A stretch of 5,534 bases of DNA from Alphaproteobacteria bacterium (GTDB lineage: Bacteria; Pseudomonadota; Alphaproteobacteria; Micavibrionales; UBA2020), in the NCBI GenBank assembly GCA_029266795.1, contig JAQSWE010000188.1, positions 1 through 5,534 of the forward strand, read 5' to 3'. Made by a program: the position numbers and the translations under genes. This document shows positions 1-5,534 of this stretch, piece by piece (the stretch's first letter is position 1; each line of letters begins with the position of its first letter). The notes beneath the pieces are model-generated. The model searched no databases. It was given only the letters and a program-made list of their open reading frames with translations, and was not told the origin of the DNA.

Positions 1-1
1 C

Positions 2-649
2 TATGTCGGCGGCCGCACCATGCTCGACCGCGCGCTCGATGCGCTGGAGGAAGCGGGGGTGGAAGAAGTCGTCGTCAACCTGCATTACCTGCCACAGATG
101 ATCGAAGATCATCTGAAAACACGCACCAGCCCGAAAATCACTTTCGTGCGTGAAGAAGTGCTGCTCGATACCGGCGGCGGCGTGAAGAAAATGCTGCCCT
201 ATTTCGGCGACGAACCTTTTTATGTGCTGAATGCCGATGTGGTCTGGACGGATGGCGACAAGGGCTCCACCCTGCGCCAGATGGCGGAACAGTGGGATCC
301 GGCGAAAATGGATTTGCTGCTGCTGCTTCATACGACGAAAGATCTGCCCTCGTATAACGGCAAGGGCGATTATTATCTGGCGGATGATACCGACCAGCCG
401 ATTTTCAAGGGCCATACGACCGAGCCCGCGAATTTCATCTTCACCGGCCCGCGCATCGTGCACCCGCGCCTGTTCGACGGCGAACGCGACGGCAAGTTCT
501 CCTTCCTCGAATTGTTCCACAAGGCGGAAAAAGCTGGAAAGCTGTTCGCCCACCGGCACGAAGGCGACTGGCATCATGTCGGCACGCCCGAGGCGCTGGA
601 AGAAACCAACCGTATCCTCGCCGCGAAAAGCAAAAAGCGCGCACCATGA
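2..649 (+). CDS. murU: MurU-like sugar-1-phosphate nucleotidyltransferase, 5'-truncated by the window edge
   Basis: Predicted cytosolic enzyme that transfers a nucleoside monophosphate to a sugar 1-phosphate; the best guess is N-acetylmuramate 1-phosphate uridylyltransferase of peptidoglycan recycling. The frame is open from base 2 to the TGA at 647-649 and gives 215 residues. It begins mid-protein with YVGGRTMLDRAL, which in this family follows the N-terminal GxGTRxxP...PKP nucleotide-binding signature, so that signature and the true start lie off the left edge; the ATG at base 20 is internal. Visible family marks are LDTGGG (from base 164), the metal-binding Asp in VLNADVVW (codon 236-238), the FIFTGPRIVHPRLF segment, and the C-terminal GDWHHVGTPEAL (from base 563) with Asp at 566-568. 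It overlaps addB by 4 bases. In many Alphaproteobacteria this gene sits between an AmgK-like sugar kinase and addB, which favours the MurU role. A mannose-1-phosphate guanylyltransferase or another nucleotidyltransferase is possible, because the substrate cannot be read from these motifs. Family call firm, symbol moderate. Confidence 0.8.
   Translation, partial: YVGGRTMLDRALDALEEAGVEEVVVNLHYLPQMIEDHLKTRTSPKITFVREEVLLDTGGGVKKMLPYFGDEPFYVLNADVVWTDGDKGSTLRQMAEQWDPAKMDLLLLLHTTKDLPSYNGKGDYYLADDTDQPIFKGHTTEPANFIFTGPRIVHPRLFDGERDGKFSFLELFHKAEKAGKLFAHRHEGDWHHVGTPEALEETNRILAAKSKKRAP
646..649 (+). other. ATGA stop/start overlap between murU-like gene and addB
   Basis: The addB start codon ATG (646-648) shares its last two bases with the TGA stop (647-649) of the nucleotidyltransferase gene. 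The preceding bases are A-rich but contain no good Shine-Dalgarno match, so reinitiation by ribosomes finishing the upstream gene is a likely way for addB to be translated. The overlap is seen directly; coupling is inferred. Confidence 0.85.
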
Positions 650-3648
650 CGTCGCTGCGCGACACACCAAATGTCGTCAACATCGCGGCAGGGCAATCAT
701 TCGCCGATGCTTTTGCACGCGGCATCCATGAGCAGAGCGGTGACGATCCGCTCAAACTCTCCGAGACGTTAATATTGCTACCAAGCCGCCGCGCCTGCCG
801 CACCCTGCGCGAAGCGTTTTTGCGTTTGTCCAAAGGCAAGGCGTTGCTGTTGCCGCAAATGCATCCCGTTGGGGATGTCGAAGCTGATGAAGTCGCAATG
901 CTGCTGGCGGGGGAAGAAGACGCAGCTGCCGCATTGAATATCGCCCCTGCCGTTGCGCCGCTGGAACGCCAGCTATTATTGGCGCAGGCGATACAGCGCG
1001 CGGGCATGGCGCAGTCTTTCGACCAGGCCGTTGCATTGGCCGAAGGATTGGGGCGCTTCCTCGATGAAGTGCAGACCGAAAATCTCAGCTTTTCTGCGCT
1101 TGAAAATCTTGTGCCGGAGGAATTCGCCGAGCATTGGCAGAAAACGCTGCAGTTCCTGAAAATCCTGACGGAAGTCTGGCCGGACATCTTGAAATCGCGC
1201 GGCGTACTGGATGTAGCGCATCGCCGCAATCTGTTGATCGATGCACAAATTTCAGCGTGGAAAAAACACGCACCCCAGCACCCCGTCATTGCCGCAGGCT
1301 CTACCGCCACCATGCCCGCCGTGCGCGACCTGCTCGCGCTGGTCGCAAAGCTGCCGCAAGGCCTCGTCGTGCTGCCCGGCCTCGACCGCCATATGGATGA
1401 GGAAAGCTGGGCGGTTCTGGGCGACGACCATCCACAATATAACCTGAAAATCTTGCTGGAAAAACTTGGCTTGCTGCGCGAAAGCGTCGGCGACTGGCAG
1501 GTAGAGAAAAATCCTGCGATCAACGAACCGCGCGTAAAACTGCTGTCGGAGGCGATGCGCCCCGCCGAGACAACCGAGAACTGGCGCAGTTTACGCGCGG
1601 GAGATATCCCGCCGCAGGCGCTGGAGAATTTCACGCGTATCGATTGCGGCGGCCCGCAGGAAGAAGCGGATGTTATCGCGCTGATGATGCGCCACGCGCT
1701 GGAAACGCCCGGCAAGACCGCCGCGCTCATCACGCCCGACCGCCGCTTGGCGCGCCGCGTGTCGCTCTCCTTGCGCCGCTGGGGCATCATGATCGACGAT
1801 TCCGGCGGCCAGCCGCTGACGGAACTGCCCATCGGCACTTGGCTGATGCTGACCGCTGAAATGGCGGAGGAACAACTGGCGCCCGTGACGCTGCTGTCCT
1901 TCCTGAAACATCCAATCATGGCGGCGAATATCCCCGCCGACAGTTTGCGCGACATGGTGCAGCTGCTGGACGAACTCGTCCTGCGCGGGCCGCGCCCGAC
2001 ATCCGGTTTTGTCGGCCTGCGCGACAAGATCCTGACTCTGCCGGAGGAAAAACCGGCGCGGGGGCAATTGCTGTCATGGCTCGATGGGATCGAGGCGCAG
2101 ATGCGTCCCTATGTTGAATTGATGGGCCAGCGCGGCAATATCTCCTTCCGCACTCTTCTCGAAAAACATATCCGCATCGCGGAAACGCTGGCGGCGACGC
2201 TTGAAATGAACGGCGCGCAGCGGCTCTGGGCAGAAAAATACGCGGGCGACGCCAGCACTTTCCTCAACCAGCTCTGGGCCTCGGCGCGCGATGTGCCGGA
2301 TATCACGCCTTCCGATTACGTCTCCCTCATGAAATCGCTGATGAAAGCGGTGACAGTGCGCCCGCCCTTCGGCAGCCATCCGCGCCTGTCCGTCCTCGGC
2401 CAGATCGAGGCACGGCTGTACAGTGCGGATATGGTGATACTGGGTGGTTTGAACGAAGGCACATGGCCGACACTTCCCGCGCATGACCCGTGGATGTCGC
2501 GCCCTATGCGCAAGAAATTCGGCCTGCCGTCGCCGGAGCGCACCATCAGCATCGCAGCACACGATTTTGTGCAGGCTGTGACCGCGCCCGAAGTCGTCGT
2601 CACGCGTGCGACCAAGGTTGATGGCACGCCCACTGTTCCCGCCCGCTGGCTGCTGCGCCTCGAAACGGTTTTGCAGGCTGCAGGGCTCGAGATGCCGCAG
2701 CGCAAGGCCGAACAATACCGCCAGTGGATGAAGGATGTCGACACGCCCGCCGAAGTGAAGGCCGCCAAGCGGCCCGAGCCACGCCCGCCTGTCGCGGCCC
2801 GCCCGCGCCAATTATCCGTCACGCGTATCGAAAGCTGGATGCGCGACCCGTACCAGATTTACGCGCAATATGTGCTGGGCCTGCGCAAGTTCGAAGACAT
2901 CGACGCCGATCCGGGCGGGGCGGAGCGGGGGACATTCATCCATGCTGCGCTTGAAAAATTCATCAAGACTTTTTCCGACAAGCTGCCGGATGACGCGTCC
3001 TCGCAACTGCTGGAATTCGGGCGTACTGCATTGCGCGACATGCGCATTCCGCAGGAGGTCGAGGCTTTCTGGTGGCCGCGTTTCGAGCGTGTCGCGCAGG
3101 AATTCGTGCGGCAGGAACGCGACTGGCGCAGTGAAGCGAAGCCATACGAGAGCGAAATCTCTGGCAAATGGCAGTTCGGCACCACGACCGAACCCTTCAC
3201 CCTGACTGGCAAGGCTGATCGCATCGACAAAATGCTGGACGGCAGCTATGCGATTATCGATTACAAATCCGGCTTCGTGCCGCGCACGGGCGATGTGTCG
3301 CAAGGCCTCTCGCCACAGCTTCCGCTGGAAGCGCTCATGCTGCAGCAGGGCGCGTTCACGGAAATTCCCTCCGGCAAGGTCAGCGACCTTGTCTATTGGC
3401 GCGTCACGGGCAGCGGGCAGAAACCGGTCGAGCGGAAATCCGTGATTGGCCGCGATGCCGATATTGACACTATCGTCGAGCAAGCTGCGACAGGCCTTAT
3501 GTCGCTCATCGAAAAATTTGACGACCCCGCCACACCCTATCTCAGCCAACCGCGCGCCGAGGCAAAATCGCGCTTTTCCGATTACGAGCACCTAGCGCGC
3601 GTCAAGGAATGGAGCATCGCGGGCGATGACGACGGGGGCGCGGAATGA
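646..3648 (+). CDS. addB: AddB, helicase-nuclease subunit of the AddAB double-strand break repair complex (alphaproteobacterial type)
   Basis: Complete 1000-residue protein, the usual size for alphaproteobacterial AddB. With AddA it forms the cytosolic complex that unwinds and resects double-strand DNA ends for RecA loading. The N-terminal part resembles a superfamily 1 helicase but carries no Walker A GKT motif; recognisable segments are LILLPSRRACRTLREAF (about residues 42-58), RFLDEVQTE (about 137-145) and ILGGLNEGTWP (598-608). A Pro/Arg/Ala-rich linker (about 702-722) leads to a C-terminal PDDEXK_1 nuclease starting at LSVTRIESW (723). Its active-site set is intact: ERGTFIHAALE with His766 and Glu770, GKADRID with Asp858, IIDYKSG with Asp872 and Lys874, then QLPLEA with Gln891. 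Only two cysteines occur in the whole protein (51 and 334), so the four-cysteine Fe-S staple of Firmicutes AddB is absent. The chosen ATG overlaps the upstream stop, and the protein reaches its conserved N-terminal blocks soon after. It overlaps addA by 4 bases. Confidence 0.96.
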   Translation: MTSLRDTPNVVNIAAGQSFADAFARGIHEQSGDDPLKLSETLILLPSRRACRTLREAFLRLSKGKALLLPQMHPVGDVEADEVAMLLAGEEDAAAALNIAPAVAPLERQLLLAQAIQRAGMAQSFDQAVALAEGLGRFLDEVQTENLSFSALENLVPEEFAEHWQKTLQFLKILTEVWPDILKSRGVLDVAHRRNLLIDAQISAWKKHAPQHPVIAAGSTATMPAVRDLLALVAKLPQGLVVLPGLDRHMDEESWAVLGDDHPQYNLKILLEKLGLLRESVGDWQVEKNPAINEPRVKLLSEAMRPAETTENWRSLRAGDIPPQALENFTRIDCGGPQEEADVIALMMRHALETPGKTAALITPDRRLARRVSLSLRRWGIMIDDSGGQPLTELPIGTWLMLTAEMAEEQLAPVTLLSFLKHPIMAANIPADSLRDMVQLLDELVLRGPRPTSGFVGLRDKILTLPEEKPARGQLLSWLDGIEAQMRPYVELMGQRGNISFRTLLEKHIRIAETLAATLEMNGAQRLWAEKYAGDASTFLNQLWASARDVPDITPSDYVSLMKSLMKAVTVRPPFGSHPRLSVLGQIEARLYSADMVILGGLNEGTWPTLPAHDPWMSRPMRKKFGLPSPERTISIAAHDFVQAVTAPEVVVTRATKVDGTPTVPARWLLRLETVLQAAGLEMPQRKAEQYRQWMKDVDTPAEVKAAKRPEPRPPVAARPRQLSVTRIESWMRDPYQIYAQYVLGLRKFEDIDADPGGAERGTFIHAALEKFIKTFSDKLPDDASSQLLEFGRTALRDMRIPQEVEAFWWPRFERVAQEFVRQERDWRSEAKPYESEISGKWQFGTTTEPFTLTGKADRIDKMLDGSYAIIDYKSGFVPRTGDVSQGLSPQLPLEALMLQQGAFTEIPSGKVSDLVYWRVTGSGQKPVERKSVIGRDADIDTIVEQAATGLMSLIEKFDDPATPYLSQPRAEAKSRFSDYEHLARVKEWSIAGDDDGGAE
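3645..3648 (+). other. ATGA stop/start overlap between addB and addA
   Basis: The addA ATG (3645-3647) overlaps the addB stop TGA (3646-3648). A run of five G at 3634-3638, six bases before the ATG, is only a weak ribosome binding site candidate. The arrangement fits coupled synthesis of two subunits that work as a heterodimer. The overlap is seen; coupling is inferred. Confidence 0.85.
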
Positions 3649-5534
3649 CGGAGAATCTGCAGCGCAAACCCGAACGCTCGGCCAATGAAAACCAGTCCGC
3701 CGCCGCCGATCCCCTCAAAAGCGTCTGGGTGGGGGCGAGCGCCGGCACCGGCAAGACCAAGGTGCTGATCGACCGTGTGCTGCGCCTCATGCTGCCGCGT
3801 GGTGGCGGGACGGGTCAGGAAGCGACCAAGCCCGATAAAATACTCTGTCTTACATTTACCAAGACAGCCGCTGCGGAAATGTCGAACCGCATCTATAAAA
3901 AACTCGGCAACTGGGCGGTGATGGCCGATGACGACCTGAAAAAAGAATTGAAAAGCCTGATGGGCGAAACGCCGCCCGAGGCCACCATCCACGCCGCGCG
4001 CCGCCTTTTCGCGCGCGTGCTGGATACGCCGGGCGGCTTGAAATTCCTGACCATCCATTCCTTCTGCCAGTCGGTGCTGAAGCGTTTTCCGGTGGAAGCG
4101 GGGCTGCCGCCACATTTCGAGCTGATGGACGAACAAAGCGCAATCGAATACCTGACGCGCAGTTTGCACGACATCATCGCCGCGACCAAGCGCGACCCGC
4201 AATCGCAACTGGCGCATGCTTTCAATCAACTCGTGCTTCATCTCGACCCTGAATCGATGAACGACCTGATGTCGAAAATCATGTCGAAGCGCAGCCATCT
4301 GGCCCGCATTCTCGACGCGCATGACGACCGCGACGGGAAGGCCGATAACACGATCCGGGATGTTTACCGCCATCTGGGGCTCGACCCATCCGATACCGAA
4401 GAAAAAGTGCTGGCGGGCGTCGGCCACCTTCATGCCGATGACGAGGCGAATTTGCGCCGCGCTCTAAACGCCCTGCTGGGTGGTGGCAAGAAGGACGGCG
4501 AAAAGGCGGCGGCCATGCAGCCCTGGCTCGAAAACCCTGCGCGCCGATCCGCCCTTTACCATTCCTATTGCCGCGCCTATTTCACGGCGGCGGGAGAATT
4601 TTACAAGACCTTCGCGAACAAGGACGCCGTCGCCGCCTGCCCCGATATCCACAACATCATGCAGCGCGAGGCCGAACGGTTGCAGGAAATCGGCAACAAA
4701 TTGCGCGCAGTAAAGCTGGCACAGCTGAACGCCGCGCTGCTGACCGTCGCTTCCGAAATGGTCGGGCGGTACGAAAAATACAAGCGCCAGACCGACCGGC
4801 TCGATTTCGAAGACCTCATCATCAAAACCAGCGAGCTGCTGGCCGAAAAGGGCATGGTCAGCTGGGTGCTGTTCAAGCTGGATGAGGGCATCGACCATAT
4901 CCTCGTCGACGAGGCGCAGGACACCAGTCCCTATCAATGGCGCGTGATCGAGGCGCTGTCGCTGGAATTCTTCAGCGGCATGGGTACGCGCGGCGATGTT
5001 TTGCGCACGCTCTTCGTGGTCGGCGACGAAAAACAGTCGATCTTCAGCTTTCAGGGCGCGGAGCCGAAAAAGTTCTTCGAAATGCAGCAATTCTTCGGCG
5101 AGCGCGTGCGCGAAGTGCAGGACGGCTGGGAAGTCCTGCTTGAGCATTCCTTCCGCTCCACACGCGCGGTGCTGGATGTGGTGGATTCCACCTTCGCGCA
5201 TGAAAACGTGCGGCGCGGCGTCGTCGCCGATATCTCCCGCAGTGTGCATCACGTCGCTTACCGTCAGGGGCAGGCGGGTCTCGTGGAAATCTGGCCGCTG
5301 GTACGCCCTGCCAAGCGTGAAGAACAGGAATCATGGCAGATGCCCGTCGCGGTCGAGCAGGGCGATAATGCCGCCAGCCGCCTCGCGCAGAAAATCGCCA
5401 CGACCATCAAGGGCTGGCTGGATGACGGCGAAATACTCACCTCCAAAAACCGTCCCGTCCGCGCGGGCGACGTGCTGATTCTCGTGCAGTCGCGCGGCGC
5501 GCTCGTTGAAATGCTGATGCGCGCGCTGAAGGAA
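3645..5534 (+). CDS. addA: AddA, UvrD-like helicase subunit of AddAB, 3'-truncated by the window edge
   Basis: ATP-driven 3'-5' DNA helicase subunit of AddAB. The frame stays open from ATG 3645 to the last base, giving 630 residues, roughly the first half of a family that is usually about 1150-1200 residues in Alphaproteobacteria. Helicase motifs appear in order: Q-motif Gln17 (NQSAAADP); Walker A ASAGTGKT (31-38, Lys37); motif Ia LTFTKTAAAEM (69-79); TIHSFCQS (136-143); LDFEDLI (386-392); motif II/Walker B VDEAQD (421-426, Asp422-Glu423); motif III VGDEKQSIFSFQGA (459-472, with Gln464); motif IV EHSFRS (500-505, Arg504). The last residues, GDVLILVQSRGALVEMLMRALKE, match the conserved stretch before the C-terminal half of the helicase core. 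Motifs V and VI and the C-terminal nuclease lie beyond the right edge, so nuclease activity cannot be judged here. Between Walker A and motif Ia there is a Gly-rich insert (PRGGGTGQEATKP, 51-63) that looks a little longer than usual. All visible motif residues are intact, so the subunit appears functional. Confidence 0.97.
   Translation, partial: MTENLQRKPERSANENQSAAADPLKSVWVGASAGTGKTKVLIDRVLRLMLPRGGGTGQEATKPDKILCLTFTKTAAAEMSNRIYKKLGNWAVMADDDLKKELKSLMGETPPEATIHAARRLFARVLDTPGGLKFLTIHSFCQSVLKRFPVEAGLPPHFELMDEQSAIEYLTRSLHDIIAATKRDPQSQLAHAFNQLVLHLDPESMNDLMSKIMSKRSHLARILDAHDDRDGKADNTIRDVYRHLGLDPSDTEEKVLAGVGHLHADDEANLRRALNALLGGGKKDGEKAAAMQPWLENPARRSALYHSYCRAYFTAAGEFYKTFANKDAVAACPDIHNIMQREAERLQEIGNKLRAVKLAQLNAALLTVASEMVGRYEKYKRQTDRLDFEDLIIKTSELLAEKGMVSWVLFKLDEGIDHILVDEAQDTSPYQWRVIEALSLEFFSGMGTRGDVLRTLFVVGDEKQSIFSFQGAEPKKFFEMQQFFGERVREVQDGWEVLLEHSFRSTRAVLDVVDSTFAHENVRRGVVADISRSVHHVAYRQGQAGLVEIWPLVRPAKREEQESWQMPVAVEQGDNAASRLAQKIATTIKGWLDDGEILTSKNRPVRAGDVLILVQSRGALVEMLMRALKE

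Noticed and set aside
20..22. ATG at base 20 as the start of the nucleotidyltransferase
   Set aside because: The codons before it (YVGGRT) are in frame and match the conserved family segment preceding this point, and a start here would remove the nucleotide-binding N-terminus. The gene continues beyond the left edge.
441..2027. Long open frame of 528 codons on the minus strand, antisense to the nucleotidyltransferase gene and addB
   Set aside because: Its translation is Ser/Arg/Ala-rich with no recognisable domain and it lies across two well-supported genes. Long antisense frames are expected in GC-rich coding DNA.
65..2602. A shared 13-base word (gaagtcgtcgtca) near 65 and again near 2590
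   Set aside because: Both copies encode Glu-Val-Val-Val in different genes with the same preferred codons; no further copies or flanking similarity were seen, so this is codon-use coincidence.
3582..5252. Minus-strand open frames of 283 codons (3582-4433) and 262 codons (4464-5252) opposite addA
   Set aside because: The opposite strand encodes AddA with all expected helicase motifs in order; the minus-strand products are His/Arg-rich and resemble no family I know.
1..5534. A hidden novel system, mobile element, CRISPR array or RNA gene in the window
   Set aside because: The plus strand is fully occupied by three recognisable genes with no intergenic space, no direct or inverted repeat structure noticed on reading, and no compositional break between genes.

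Overview
The window is a gap-free piece of a bacterial operon with all genes on the + strand: the 3' part of a sugar-phosphate nucleotidyltransferase gene (MurU-like), a complete addB, and the 5' part of addA. This order is the one commonly found in Alphaproteobacteria, where a TsaE/AmgK/MurU-like block precedes addB, addA and then often a thioredoxin gene. Both Add proteins also read like the alphaproteobacterial types: AddB has an LLPSRRACR-type N-terminus and a PDDEXK nuclease opened by SVTRIESWMRDPY, and AddA has VGDEKQSIFSFQGA as helicase motif III. The base composition is fairly GC-rich, with strong G/C preference at third codon positions. The sequence alone does not allow assignment below class level.

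Layout: bases 2-649 encode the C-terminal 215 residues of the nucleotidyltransferase, whose start lies off the left edge. Bases 646-3648 encode AddB (1000 residues, complete). Bases 3645-5534 encode the first 630 residues of AddA, which runs off the right edge in an open frame. Both junctions are 4-base ATGA overlaps in which the start codon of the next gene contains the stop of the previous one. No intergenic DNA is present, and I see no promoter, terminator, RNA gene, repeat array or mobile element.

Function: AddA (motor helicase plus a C-terminal nuclease not visible here) and AddB (degenerate helicase-like scaffold plus C-terminal nuclease) form the AddAB helicase-nuclease. This complex resects double-strand DNA ends and prepares 3' tails for RecA. 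The nucleotidyltransferase is predicted to activate a sugar 1-phosphate, most likely N-acetylmuramate 1-phosphate in cell-wall recycling. Its link to the repair genes is transcriptional and translational, with no obvious biochemical partnership.

No previously undescribed system is supported here. The points worth a second look are the double start/stop overlaps across two unrelated pathways and the absence of Fe-S cysteines and a Walker A motif in AddB.
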